Of a stretch of DNA of 64,000 nucleotides, positions 1-8,074 are shown piece by piece. How positions within the stretch are numbered: the first letter of the stretch is position 1; every line of letters starts with the position of its first letter. The notes below the pieces were generated by a model. That model was not told the DNA's origin. It did no database searches and saw nothing but the letters and a program-made list of their open reading frames with translations. Source of the DNA: Azospirillum oleiclasticum (lineage in GTDB: Bacteria; Pseudomonadota; Alphaproteobacteria; Azospirillales; Azospirillaceae); contig NZ_JABFFR010000033.1 in assembly GCF_013423485.1 (NCBI RefSeq), forward strand, positions 79,643 through 143,642, in the 5' to 3' direction. A program made the position numbers and the translations under genes.

Positions 1-314
1 ACCCCAACGACCGCTACGAGGGCTACGCCTTCAACATCGCCTTCACGCTGGAGGCGATCCTGGTGGCGGCGGACGCCTTCAAGCGGGCGGGGTCGGCGGC
101 ACCCGACGCCATGCTGGCGGCACTCCGCGCCACCAACCTGGAGCGCAAGATGATGGTCGGCCCGGCCATCACCTTCGACGAGAAGGGGCAGAACACCCGC
201 CTCGCCTCGGCCTGCGTCCAGAACCGCAACCTGCGGCCCACCGTCGTGCTGCCCAAGGGCTCGGCGGAGATGGAGCCGGTCTTCCCGATGCCGGGGTGGC
301 AGAAGCGCGCCTGA
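1..314 (+). CDS. Branched-chain amino acid-type ABC transporter substrate-binding protein, C-terminal fragment
   Basis: Only the last 103 codons are visible; the gene enters from the left edge in the frame beginning at base 3 and stops at 312-314. The fragment reads through a helix (AFTLEAILVAADAFKRAG) into the closing strands of a type I periplasmic binding fold and ends RPTVVLPKGSAEMEPVFPMPGW, which is the usual end of LivJ/LivK-like (Peripla_BP_6) proteins. The mature protein would bind a small ligand in the periplasm and deliver it to the LivHM permease encoded downstream. The ligand cannot be read from this fragment. The family call rests on C-terminal character plus the livHMG neighbours; the 5' end is missing because of the window edge, not because of damage. 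Confidence 0.8.
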   Translation, partial: PNDRYEGYAFNIAFTLEAILVAADAFKRAGSAAPDAMLAALRATNLERKMMVGPAITFDEKGQNTRLASACVQNRNLRPTVVLPKGSAEMEPVFPMPGWQKRA

Positions 315-369
315 GGCGCACGGCCGGCGGAGCCGCCGGCCACCCGGCCGTTGCAACCGACGAGGGCCC

Positions 370-960
370 ATGCTGCACGAGATCATGCTCGGCATCTCCC
401 GCTTCGGCGAATCGTCGTTGCTCCTGCCGCTGTCGGTCGTGGTGGCGGTGGCGCTCTATCTCCGCGCGCCGGGGGAGGCCGCGGGGTGGATGCGTGCGGT
501 GCTGCTGTGCGTCATAGCCACCGCCCTCGCCAAGGTGGTCGGCTACGCGCTCCATGAGATGGGCCTGCGGCTGGTGCGCAGCACCAGCGGCCACGCCGCC
601 TTCGCCGCCATGTTCTATGTGGGGCTGTGGAAGGTCTTCGGGCGCGGGCTGCCGCAGCCCTTGACCGGTCTGCTGTGTCTGGCGGCGTTGGGCATGGCGG
701 CGGCGGTGGCGGTCAGCCGCGTCGCGCTGAACGTCCATTCCGTGCGGGAGATCCTGGCCGGCGGGCTGGTGGGGCTGGTGGTGGCGCTGGTCTTCGCCGC
801 CCGCCCGGTGGGCGCGCGCTTTCAGATGGCGGCCGTATCCGTCGCCTTCCTGGTGGTCGTGGCGGCCAGCGTCACCCTGCACGCGCAGGGCCTGCGATCG
901 GAAACCGTGCTGCGGAACGCCGGCCTGATGGTGGCGGAGGCGCTGGCCCGCCGGTCGTGA
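370..960 (+). CDS. PAP2-superfamily membrane phosphatase-like protein
   Basis: A 196-residue protein with about five hydrophobic segments. Phosphatase motifs of the PAP2 (type 2 phosphatidic acid phosphatase) family are recognisable: STSGHAAFA around residues 72-80 matches the P-SGH motif, and SRVALNVHSVREILAGG near residues 117-133 matches the SR-x5-H-x3-D motif, with Glu in place of the usual Asp. The family removes phosphate from lipid phosphates or undecaprenyl pyrophosphate at the outer face of the inner membrane. The N-terminal KxxxxxxRP motif is weak, so activity is not certain. It lies between the liv binding-protein gene and a convergent TPR gene; no functional link with the transporter is evident. 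Confidence 0.72.
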   Translation: MLHEIMLGISRFGESSLLLPLSVVVAVALYLRAPGEAAGWMRAVLLCVIATALAKVVGYALHEMGLRLVRSTSGHAAFAAMFYVGLWKVFGRGLPQPLTGLLCLAALGMAAAVAVSRVALNVHSVREILAGGLVGLVVALVFAARPVGARFQMAAVSVAFLVVVAASVTLHAQGLRSETVLRNAGLMVAEALARRS

Positions 961-975
961 CGGGCCGGCGGCGGG

Positions 976-2265
976 TCAGGCCGTTTGCGCCTCGCGGCAG
1001 TAGGCGAGCAACCGTCCGGCCGCGTCGGCACCGGCTTCGCCCGCCGGATAGGTGTAGGGCCGGAAGCGTCCCCGATCCGCCACCGGCCAGTCGTCGGGGC
1101 TGTCGCCCTCCCCATGGCCGAGCACGATGCGGGCCAGCGACGGGGAGTAACCCGCGGTCGTCGGCAGGCAGACCACCGGCCGGGTCGCCGCGAACAGGTC
1201 GGCGACGATGTTGGACGCGCCGAACGCGACGACGGTGTCGGGGTCGAACGCCGCTACTTGGTCGACCAGCGCCCCGACCTTGCCGGCGTCGAAATGGCGG
1301 TCGGTGGCCGACACCATGCGGACGCGCCCGTCGCCGACCGCCACCGACTGCACGCCCTCGAAGCCGTCGGCCATGTTGTAGGCGAATTCCGGCACGAATC
1401 CGTTCTCGGGGGCCACCGCCATGGCGTTGGCGTTGACCACCAGCACCTCGCAGCCGTGCTCGTCCTGGAGCTGTCGGGACAGCTCGAGCACCGTGACCGA
1501 GGGCGCATGATCGGCGCCCAGGACCTGGTTGGTGATCAGGGCGATCCGCCGCACCGGATCGCGCGGTGCGACCGGCCGCAGGCGCATCGTCACCCCGTAG
1601 CGCAGCGCTGTCTGTTCGACCAGCAGCCGGTGCATCCCGTGCAGCTCGTTCCGGGTGAAGGCACCGGTGTCGCCATCGACCGCTTCGCCGCGGTAGAGCT
1701 GGAACTGCATGCCCCAATAGGCGTAATGCAGCGACGGAACGGTGAAGCCTTCCGGCTCGGCGAGCACCGCCGCGACCAGATCGCGGTAATGCCGGAGGTC
1801 GCCGTCGAGGTGGAAGAGCAGCGATCGCCGGCGCATCACGTCGCCCAATGCATAGTCGCGGTCCACCTCGGCGGCGGCGGCGCGGCGCGAGTCGGGATCG
1901 TAGCGGCGGATGAGGTTGGCGAGCGCGCCGATGTTGCCCCAGCCCTCGCCGGCGTTGCACAGCAGGGTCAGGGCACGGGCGAAGCTCACCGCCGCCTCCC
2001 GTTGGCGGCCGACGGCGTGCAGCGCGTGGCCGAGGTTGGCGTTGAACATGGCCGAGCCGCCATCGGCCGCGACCGCCTGGCCGATCAGATCGGCCGCGTC
2101 GGCGGGGCGTCCGGACTGCAGCGCCAGCACGCCCAACAGGTGCAGCGCGTCGGCCTGTCCCGGTGCCGCCGCCAGCACCTCGCGGTAGAGCCGTTCGGCC
2201 TCCGCCGTGCGGCCGGCCCGATGATGTTCGGTGGCCACGGCGAGCGTCTGCTGGATGTCGTGCAT
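976..2265 (-). CDS. TPR-repeat protein with C-terminal domain of unknown function
   Basis: 429 residues. The first ~130 residues form about three tetratricopeptide repeats (HHRAGRTAEAERLYREVL, then ALHLLGVLALQSGRPADAADL, then NLGHALHAVGRQREAAVSFARAL). The rest is an alpha/beta-looking domain with strands such as RRIALITNQVLGADHAPSV and VVAFGASNIVADLFAATRPVVCLPTT, which resembles a Rossmann-like glycosyltransferase or surface-polysaccharide-associated domain, but I cannot assign it to a family. No signal peptide or membrane segment is seen, so it is probably cytoplasmic. The start at 2265 has a GGGAG ribosome site 7-8 bases upstream on the minus strand. It converges with the PAP2 gene. Function unknown; a protein-glycosylation role is only a guess. 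Confidence 0.65.
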   Translation of the reverse strand: MHDIQQTLAVATEHHRAGRTAEAERLYREVLAAAPGQADALHLLGVLALQSGRPADAADLIGQAVAADGGSAMFNANLGHALHAVGRQREAAVSFARALTLLCNAGEGWGNIGALANLIRRYDPDSRRAAAAEVDRDYALGDVMRRRSLLFHLDGDLRHYRDLVAAVLAEPEGFTVPSLHYAYWGMQFQLYRGEAVDGDTGAFTRNELHGMHRLLVEQTALRYGVTMRLRPVAPRDPVRRIALITNQVLGADHAPSVTVLELSRQLQDEHGCEVLVVNANAMAVAPENGFVPEFAYNMADGFEGVQSVAVGDGRVRMVSATDRHFDAGKVGALVDQVAAFDPDTVVAFGASNIVADLFAATRPVVCLPTTAGYSPSLARIVLGHGEGDSPDDWPVADRGRFRPYTYPAGEAGADAAGRLLAYCREAQTA

Positions 2266-2427
2266 GGCGGCGGCTCTCCCGGCCGTTGACGGTTCCTCTG
2301 GCCCATCTGTTTACCCGCTTTGCTCCGCCGCGGGGCAAACTTTCAGCGGCCGGCGATCGTTCGCGGACCCTGGACTCGCGCCGCCGTGGCTGGTAACCCC
2401 ACCCTGCCGTTCCAACGGGTGCCGTGG

Positions 2428-3297
2428 ATGTCGTTCGACTATCACCTCAACATCGTCGCGTCGGGGTTGCTGACCGGCCTGATCTACGGGCTGGCGGCGC
2501 TCGGGCTGTCGGTGATCTTCGGCGTCGTGCGCGTGGTGAACTTCGCGCACGGGGAGATGATGGTGGCCGGCATGTACGGCGCCGTGCTGCTGTCCGGGCT
2601 GGCCGGGCTCGACCCGGTGCTGGCGGCGCCGCTGGTGGCGGCGGTGCTGTTCGTCTTCGGCTGGCTGCTCCAGCGCCGGCTGGTCAACCGTTTCGTGGAA
2701 CGGCCGGAGCACATGCAGTTCATCCTGCTGCTGGGCGTCGCCACCATCCTGCTGAACGCGCTGCTGCTGGTGTTCGGCCCCGATTCGCGCAGCGTGCAGG
2801 TGCCCTACGGCTTCGACACGGTGGAGCTGGGGCCGCTGCTGCTGGACGAGGTGAGGTTGCGCGCCGGCGCCGCGGCGATCGTCGTGGCCGCCGCCCTGTT
2901 CGCCTTCTTCCGCTTCAGCCGCACCGGCAAGGCGATCCGCGCCTGCGCCGACAACCCGCTGGGCGCGCGCGTGGTGGGGCTGGACATCGACCGGCTGTAC
3001 GCGCTGACCTTCGGCATCGGCTCGGCCGTCGTCGGTATCGCCGGAACGCTGATGGTGCTTCTGGTGGACGCACGGCCGCAGCTGGCGCCCGAATACACGC
3101 TGCTGTCCTTCATCATCGTCATCGTCGGCGGGCTTGGCAGTCTGCCCGGCGCGCTGCTCGGCGGCGTGCTGATCGGGGTGTCGGAGGCGCTGGCCGGCTT
3201 CCTGCTGACGCCGTCGCTGAAGACCCTGTTCAGCTACCTCGTCCTCATCCTCGTGCTGCTGGTGCGGCCGCAGGGCCTGCTGGGAAAACGCTCGTGA
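2428..3297 (+). CDS. livH: Branched-chain amino acid-type ABC transporter permease LivH
   Basis: A 289-residue inner-membrane permease with about eight membrane helices. It begins MSFDYHLNIVASGLLTGLIYGLAALGLSVIFG and carries VRVVNFAHGEMMVAG, the sequence typical of LivH. The C-terminal half has the IIVIVGGLGSLPGALLGG segment that contacts the ATPases. The ATG at 2428 gives the normal family N-terminus; in-frame codons further upstream would add a non-conserved extension. With LivM it forms the channel for a ligand delivered by the binding protein ending at 314. The stop codon overlaps the GTG start of livM, so the two are translationally coupled. The ligand could be an amino acid or, given the nearby CoA ligase, a carboxylic or aromatic acid. 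Confidence 0.93.
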   Translation: MSFDYHLNIVASGLLTGLIYGLAALGLSVIFGVVRVVNFAHGEMMVAGMYGAVLLSGLAGLDPVLAAPLVAAVLFVFGWLLQRRLVNRFVERPEHMQFILLLGVATILLNALLLVFGPDSRSVQVPYGFDTVELGPLLLDEVRLRAGAAAIVVAAALFAFFRFSRTGKAIRACADNPLGARVVGLDIDRLYALTFGIGSAVVGIAGTLMVLLVDARPQLAPEYTLLSFIIVIVGGLGSLPGALLGGVLIGVSEALAGFLLTPSLKTLFSYLVLILVLLVRPQGLLGKRS

Positions 3298-4271
3298 ACG
3301 CGCGCGCCGCCGTCCTTCTCGCCCTGTTCGCGGGCGCCCTCGCCGTGGCGCCGCTGGTCGCCGACCGCTACGTCCTGTCGGTGCTCACCACGGTCTTGTG
3401 GTTCGCCTATCTGGGGCAGGCGTGGAACGTGATGATGGGCTTCGCCGGCCTGCTGTCGCTGGGCCACGCGCTGTATGTCGGGCTGGGGGCGTATGTCAGC
3501 GCGGCGCTGTTCGTGCATTTCGGCATCGGGCCCTGGCTGGGGCTGTGGGCGGCGATGCTGGCGGCGGGGGCGGCGGGGGCCTTCATCGGCGTCCTGGGTT
3601 TCCGCTTCGGGGTGCGCGGCGTGCATTTCGCGCTGCTGACCATCGCCTTCTCCGAGGTGGCGCGGATCAGCTTCGACCACATGGCGTGGTTCGGCGGCTC
3701 CGGCGGCCTGTTCATCCCGGTGGCGGCTGACGGGGGCGATCCGCTGAACCTGCGCGGCTCGCCCACGCTGTTCTACTACGTCATCCTGGTGCTGGCGCTC
3801 GGCGCGCTGGCGCTGGCGCGCCTTCTGCTGCACAGCCGGCTCGGCTACCGCTGGCTCGCCATCCGCGAGGATCCGGAGGCGGCGGAGGCGGTGGGCGTGG
3901 ACCTGTTCACCGCTCGCATCGCGGCCGTCGTGGTGTCGGCGGCGCTGACGGCACTCGGCGGCGTCTTCCAGGCCTTCTATTTCAGCAGCCTGTTCCCGGA
4001 GCAGGTGTTCTCCATGGGCCGCTCCATCGAGATCATCCTGCCCGCCATCATCGGCGGCATCGGCACGGTGTTCGGCCCGGTGCTGGGGGCGGTGATCCTG
4101 ACCCCGCTGGGGGAGGTGCTGGCCTGGGCGCTGGAGGTGTCCGGCCTGGATCTGCCCGGCCTCAAGCAGCTCTTCTACGGGGTGGCGCTGGTGGTGATCG
4201 TCGTTTACCGGCCGGACGGGGTGTGGCCTTGGCTGGCCCGCCGTCTCGGGCTTGGTGCTGGGGACCGTTGA
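3294..4271 (+). CDS. livM: Branched-chain amino acid-type ABC transporter permease LivM
   Basis: 325 residues, the second permease subunit. Typical LivM sequence is seen: WNVMMGFAGLLSLGHALYVGLGAY near residue 42, GVRGVHFALLTIAFSEV in the middle and the cytoplasmic EAA-like loop SRLGYRWLAIREDPEAAEAVG near residue 180, ending in IIGGIGTVFGPVLGAVIL and YRPDGVWP. The GTG start at 3294 lies in a GTGA overlap with the livH stop. The same reading frame is open far upstream through livH, but that part has no family resemblance and is a shadow. The next gene, livG, begins one base after the livM stop, so livHMG is one operon. Confidence 0.93.
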   Translation: MNARAAVLLALFAGALAVAPLVADRYVLSVLTTVLWFAYLGQAWNVMMGFAGLLSLGHALYVGLGAYVSAALFVHFGIGPWLGLWAAMLAAGAAGAFIGVLGFRFGVRGVHFALLTIAFSEVARISFDHMAWFGGSGGLFIPVAADGGDPLNLRGSPTLFYYVILVLALGALALARLLLHSRLGYRWLAIREDPEAAEAVGVDLFTARIAAVVVSAALTALGGVFQAFYFSSLFPEQVFSMGRSIEIILPAIIGGIGTVFGPVLGAVILTPLGEVLAWALEVSGLDLPGLKQLFYGVALVVIVVYRPDGVWPWLARRLGLGAGDR

Positions 4272-4272
4272 G

Positions 4273-4998
4273 ATGGGCGACCTTCTGGAGGTCCACGGCC
4301 TCACCAAGCGCTTTCGCGGGCTGAAGGCGGTGTCGGAGGTCGGCTTCGCCGTGCCGCAGGGCGCCATCGTCGCGCTGATTGGGCCGAATGGTGCGGGAAA
4401 GACGACCACCTTCAACCTGATCGCCGGCGTCTTCCCGCCCGACGAGGGGGAGGTGCGGCTCGCCGGCCGGCCGATCACCGGGCTTCGTCCCAACCGCATC
4501 TGCGCCGCCGGCATCGGCCGTACCTTTCAGATCGTACGCCCCTTCGCCGGTCTGACGGTGGAGCAGAATGTGGTCATCGGCGCGCTGGCGCGTGAGTCGC
4601 GGGTGGACGCGGCGCGGGCGCAGGCGCACGCGGTGCTGGAACGGCTCGGCCTCGCCGACCAGGCCGGACGGATGGCGGGAAGCCTGACGCTGCCCGACCG
4701 CAAGCGGCTGGAGGTGGCCCGCGCGCTGGCCACCCGGCCGACGCTGCTGCTTCTGGACGAAGTGCTGGCCGGCCTGCGGCCGACCGAGGTTGACCGCATG
4801 GTCGAGGTCCTGCGCGACCTGAACCGCCGCGACGGGCTGACCATCCTGCTGATCGAGCATGTCATGCGGGCTGTGATGGCGCTGTCGGATCGCGTCGTGG
4901 TGCTGGACCATGGCGAACGCATCGCCGAGGGAACCCCGGCGGAGGTCGTGGCCGACCCGCGGGTGATCGCGTCCTACCTCGGCTCCGAGGCCTTCTGA
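4273..4998 (+). CDS. livG: Branched-chain amino acid-type ABC transporter ATP-binding protein LivG
   Basis: 241-residue cytoplasmic ATPase. The Walker A motif GPNGAGKTT is near residue 37, the Q-loop region reads GIGRTFQIVRPF, and Walker B is LLLLDEVLAGLRPTE. The signature motif is degenerate (SLTLPDRKRLEVARAL), which is normal for LivG. The C-terminal VVADPRVIASYLGSEAF is the LivG ending. The ATG at 4273 follows the livM stop by one base; an upstream in-frame codon at 4252 would lie inside livM and add seven residues. The partner ATPase LivF is not next door but at 12346-13050, after five interposed genes. Confidence 0.92.
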   Translation: MGDLLEVHGLTKRFRGLKAVSEVGFAVPQGAIVALIGPNGAGKTTTFNLIAGVFPPDEGEVRLAGRPITGLRPNRICAAGIGRTFQIVRPFAGLTVEQNVVIGALARESRVDAARAQAHAVLERLGLADQAGRMAGSLTLPDRKRLEVARALATRPTLLLLDEVLAGLRPTEVDRMVEVLRDLNRRDGLTILLIEHVMRAVMALSDRVVVLDHGERIAEGTPAEVVADPRVIASYLGSEAF

Positions 4999-5011
4999 TC
5001 CCGTTGTTTTT

Positions 5012-5050
5012 CAAAGAATTTTAGAAGAACCCGATGCACACGATTCTTTG
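5012..5050. repeat. 8-bp inverted repeat in the livG-chemoreceptor gap
   Basis: CAAAGAAT at 5012-5019 is repeated in inverted form as ATTCTTTG at 5043-5050, in an AT-rich patch that stands out in a GC-rich region. The arms are perfect but the 23-base loop is long and no T-run follows, so it is not a convincing intrinsic terminator. It may be a regulator site. Low certainty. Confidence 0.3.
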
Positions 5051-5070
5051 TGTGGCGTGATCATTTTGCG

Positions 5071-5099
5071 TTGAACCGAATGTGGTAGGAAACCATAGT
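5071..5099 (+). promoter_or_regulatory. Possible sigma-70-type promoter of the first chemoreceptor gene
   Basis: TTGAAC at 5071-5076 is followed after 17 bases by CATAGT at 5094-5099, about 90 bases before the chemoreceptor ATG. The spacing is ideal but the -10 element is only a partial match. Judged by eye only. Confidence 0.3.
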
Positions 5100-5188
5100 T
5101 GCATGCACGGATAATTAGGGCCGGCGGTTCAAGATCGGCCGTGGCAGGTGCCGGACGCAACGGCGCCCGGGACGCGGAGAGGTGCGGC

Positions 5189-6892
5189 ATGGCTTGGTAC
5201 GACAATCTGGCGACCGGACGGCGGCTCGCCATCGGGTTCGTGGCCCTGATCCTGGTGATGATCATGAACACCGGCGTGACGCTGGTTATGACGGGAGAGG
5301 CGAAGGACGCGACCCGGCAGATGGCGGATACCCGGCTTCCCACCGCGTTGATCAGCCAGCAGCTTGCCACCGAGATAGCGGGTGCCGAGGCGGCGCTGAG
5401 CGGTTTCATCCTGACCGCCCATCCCGAGCTGCGCGACCGCCGGCAGGCGCATTGGGAGGAGGTGTTGCGGCTGGTCAAGGAGATGGACCGGCTGTCCGCA
5501 AACTGGACCGACCCGGAGAGCGTGAAGCTGTGGCAGGCGATGAAGCCGATGGTCGATCTGGTCGGCACCACGCTGGACATGGCCGAGACCGCCGCGGTGA
5601 CCGGGCAGAAGGAGGTCGCGCACATGACCTTCGCCGACGACGCCGTGCCCCTGGCCAACGAGATCCGCGTCTATCTGATCGGCAGCGCCGACCATCCCGG
5701 CGTCGTGCAGCGTGAGCGCGACGGACTGTACGGCGACATGGGCGGCGTCCAGGCCCTGGGCGACCGGCAGACCGCGGCGCAGTGGCTGCTGCTGGCGCTG
5801 GCGCTCGGTGTGGCCCTCGTCTCGCTCGTCGTCACCACCCGTTCCATCGCCCGCCCGCTGGTGGCGATGACCGGCACCATGACCCGGCTTGCCGACGGTG
5901 ACGAGACGGCGGAGGTTCCGGCCACCGGTCGCCGCGACGAGATCGGCGCCATGGCTCAGGCCGTCCTCGTCTTCAAGGAGAGCATCATCCGGTCGCGCCG
6001 CGCTGCCGAGCGCGAGCGGGCGGAGCAGGAAGCGGCGGAGCGGCGTGCCCGCGCCATCGCCGACCTGACCGGCCGGTTCGATTCGGAGGCGTCGGCGGTG
6101 CTGGGCCATGTCTCCTCGGCCGCGGTACAGATGCAGGCCACCGCCGGACAGCTCGCCAGCACGGCCGAGCAGACCTCCCGCCAGTCGACCGCCGTCGCCG
6201 CGGCGTCCGAACAGGCCTCCGCCAACGTCCAGACCGTGGCGGTGGCGACGGAGGAGCTGGCCTCCTCGGTGCAGGAGATCGCCCGGCAGGTGGCCCAGTC
6301 CTCCGGCATCGCCGGGGAGGCGGTGGCCAAGGCGGACGAGGCCGGCCACGCGATGCAGGAGCTGGCAGACGCCTCGCACGAGATCGTCAAGGTCATCGAC
6401 CTGATCACCCAGATCGCGTCGCAGACCCGCCTGCTGGCGTTGAACGCCACCATCGAGGCGGCCCGGGCGGGCGACGCGGGCAAAGGCTTCAGCGTGGTCG
6501 CGGCGGAGGTGAAGGCGCTGGCCGATCAGACCACCCGCGCCACCGACGAGATCGCCGGCCGCATCACCGCCATCCGCACCGGCACCCAGCAGGCGGTCTC
6601 CAGCATCGGCGGGGTGATGGACACCATCCGCCGCGTCAGCGACGTGTCGGCCAGCATCGCCGCCTCGGTCGAGGAGCAGCAGGCCGCCACCCGCGAGATC
6701 GCCCGCAACGTCCAGCAGGCGGCCACCGGCACGCAGGAGGTCTCCACCCACATCACCGACGTGAACCGCGCCGCCAACGACACCGGAACCGCAGCCCGCC
6801 ATGTGCTGGGTGCGGCCGACACGCTGTCGGCGCAGGCCGAGACCCTGCGCGGTCAGGTGGAGCGGTTCCTGCAGGCGGTGCGGGCAGCCTGA
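5189..6892 (+). CDS. Methyl-accepting chemotaxis protein (four-helix-bundle type)
   Basis: 567 residues. An N-terminal membrane helix (about 12-33) is followed by a helical periplasmic domain of roughly 160 residues with no Cache-like strands, consistent with a four-helix-bundle sensor. The second membrane helix is near 199-217, then a HAMP domain (PLVAMTGTMTRLADGDETAEV). The cytoplasmic signalling domain fills residues 320-567, with the conserved hairpin TRLLALNATIEAARAGDAG near 409-427. There is no C-terminal CheR-tethering pentapeptide. The ATG at 5189 has an AGAGG ribosome site; the frame is open upstream but non-conserved. The receptor would signal to CheA at the cell pole. It sits directly after livG, inside the split transporter locus. 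Confidence 0.92.
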   Translation: MAWYDNLATGRRLAIGFVALILVMIMNTGVTLVMTGEAKDATRQMADTRLPTALISQQLATEIAGAEAALSGFILTAHPELRDRRQAHWEEVLRLVKEMDRLSANWTDPESVKLWQAMKPMVDLVGTTLDMAETAAVTGQKEVAHMTFADDAVPLANEIRVYLIGSADHPGVVQRERDGLYGDMGGVQALGDRQTAAQWLLLALALGVALVSLVVTTRSIARPLVAMTGTMTRLADGDETAEVPATGRRDEIGAMAQAVLVFKESIIRSRRAAERERAEQEAAERRARAIADLTGRFDSEASAVLGHVSSAAVQMQATAGQLASTAEQTSRQSTAVAAASEQASANVQTVAVATEELASSVQEIARQVAQSSGIAGEAVAKADEAGHAMQELADASHEIVKVIDLITQIASQTRLLALNATIEAARAGDAGKGFSVVAAEVKALADQTTRATDEIAGRITAIRTGTQQAVSSIGGVMDTIRRVSDVSASIAASVEEQQAATREIARNVQQAATGTQEVSTHITDVNRAANDTGTAARHVLGAADTLSAQAETLRGQVERFLQAVRAA

Positions 6893-6911
6893 GGGGCCGC
6901 CCGCGGTCGCG

Positions 6912-7364
6912 TCAGTTCACGATCCGCCAAGTCCCGTCCGGTTGCTGGCACGCCGTGCCGTAGCCGGGCCGGGCAACGCCGCCGACGCGGATCGTGCTCT
7001 GGTACTCGCGGCAATACTGCCCGTTCCGCGCCTGATACACGGGACCGGCCGGCTCGGCGGTGATGGCCGGCGGCGGCGGTGCGTACACGAAACCCGCCGG
7101 CGGCGGGGCGTACACGAAGCCCGGCGGAGGAGGCGCGTACACCACCGGGGGCGGGGCCGGGCGGATTACCACCGGCGGGGGCGAGAGCCAGATGACAGGC
7201 GGCCCGACATAAACCCGCGGTCCGCCGTCGTGATACCCCCAACCGCCGTGATGGTGGCGGTAATCCACGCGCTGGAAGGCGTCGGCCAGGGCCGGCGCCC
7301 AGCCGGCCGGAACAATCATGGCGACCGCAACCGCGATGCCTGTCAGGGTGTGGTGTGCCCGCAT
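6912..7364 (-). CDS. Secreted proline-rich protein with RT0821/Lpp0805-type surface-antigen C-terminus
   Basis: 150 residues. A signal peptide (MRAHHTLTGIAVAVAMIVPAG...ALA) is followed by a His/Gly/Tyr segment and a proline-rich stretch in which VYAPPPxGF-like units recur three times (about 7076-7150 on the DNA). The C-terminal 40 residues contain QYCREYQSTIRVGG and GYGTACQQPDGTWRIVN, the small beta domain found in RT0821/Lpp0805-family and 17-kDa surface-antigen-like proteins. The start at 7364 gives a clean signal peptide. It is followed upstream by a paralogue with the same C-terminal domain. Probably periplasmic or envelope-attached; molecular role unknown. Confidence 0.72.
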   Translation of the reverse strand: MRAHHTLTGIAVAVAMIVPAGWAPALADAFQRVDYRHHHGGWGYHDGGPRVYVGPPVIWLSPPPVVIRPAPPPVVYAPPPPGFVYAPPPAGFVYAPPPPAITAEPAGPVYQARNGQYCREYQSTIRVGGVARPGYGTACQQPDGTWRIVN

Positions 7365-7429
7365 GGGCGTCGTCCTGTCCAAGGGAGATCGACGAAGCCT
7401 ACACCCGGCGGCGGCGCTGGACCAGCCTG

Positions 7430-7936
7430 TCAGGAGACGATGCGCCAGGAGCCATCGGGTTGCTGGCAGGCGGTGCCGACACCCTGCTCCAGCCGCCCCT
7501 GGATGGTGATGGTGCTCTGGAATTCCCGGCAATAGTCGCCGGACGAGCTGTATCCGTCGCGCGTCGGCGTGTAGCTGCCGTAATTGCCGGTGCCGGGGTT
7601 GTTCCAGCGGATGGTGCTGCCCACCGGCGCGCCATAAGCGCGGCTGGCAGCCTGATCGGCGTACGTGAGGTCGGCGCGGTCGAGCGAGGCGCCCGCCTCG
7701 CTGCCTAGGTAGGCGCCGAGCAGGGTGCCGAGACCCACCATCGCGAGCTTCCCGGTCCCGCCGCCGAACCGCGATCCCGCCAGCCCGCCGGCCACCCCGC
7801 CCAGCACGGCGCCCGCCGTCTGCTTCTGGCCGTAGCTTCCGACGCCGCCGGCGGAGCCGTCGGGGTAGTAGCCCGGCGCGGCGCAGCCGGCCAGCAGGGA
7901 GGCGCTGAGCATCGCGGCGATCATCGGCGTCTTCAT
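7430..7936 (-). CDS. Glycine-zipper lipoprotein, RT0821/Lpp0805 (17-kDa surface antigen-like) family
   Basis: 168 residues. It starts MKTPMIAAMLSASLLAGC, a lipoprotein signal peptide with the LAGC lipobox. Residues 40-85 are a glycine zipper (AGAVLGGVAGGLAGSRFGGG, then LGTLLGAYLGSEAGASL), the feature of 17-kDa surface antigens and SlyB-like proteins. The end, DYCREFQSTITIQG...GVGTACQQPDGSWRIVS, is nearly the same as that of the neighbour at 6912-7364, so the two are paralogues on the same strand with different N-terminal halves. Predicted outer-membrane-anchored structural lipoprotein; precise function unknown. The two genes are 65 bases apart and may be co-transcribed. Confidence 0.82.
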   Translation of the reverse strand: MKTPMIAAMLSASLLAGCAAPGYYPDGSAGGVGSYGQKQTAGAVLGGVAGGLAGSRFGGGTGKLAMVGLGTLLGAYLGSEAGASLDRADLTYADQAASRAYGAPVGSTIRWNNPGTGNYGSYTPTRDGYSSSGDYCREFQSTITIQGRLEQGVGTACQQPDGSWRIVS

Positions 7937-8074
7937 CTTCGTCCTTCGTTCCCAACTCTGCGGGCGCGTGCCCGTCCTGTCGCTGTGAACGTACGGGGGA
8001 GGCTGCCTATTCCCGGCGCGGCCGCGTGGGGGTAGACTGCGCGTGAACGAACGGTCGTCACGGGAGGGGACGGG

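Noticed and set aside
2424..4271. A 615-codon frame covering livH and livM, which looks like a permease fusion
   Set aside because: The part before 3294 is the shadow of livH in another frame. livM begins at the GTG at 3294 inside the GTGA overlap.
5012..5050. Intrinsic terminator after livG
   Set aside because: The loop is 23 bases and no T-run follows. Kept only as a low-confidence inverted repeat.
7076..7150. Tandem DNA repeats here as a CRISPR-like or regulatory array
   Set aside because: They simply encode the Pro-rich units of the secreted protein at 6912-7364. No CRISPR array, insertion sequence or tRNA gene was recognised anywhere in the window.
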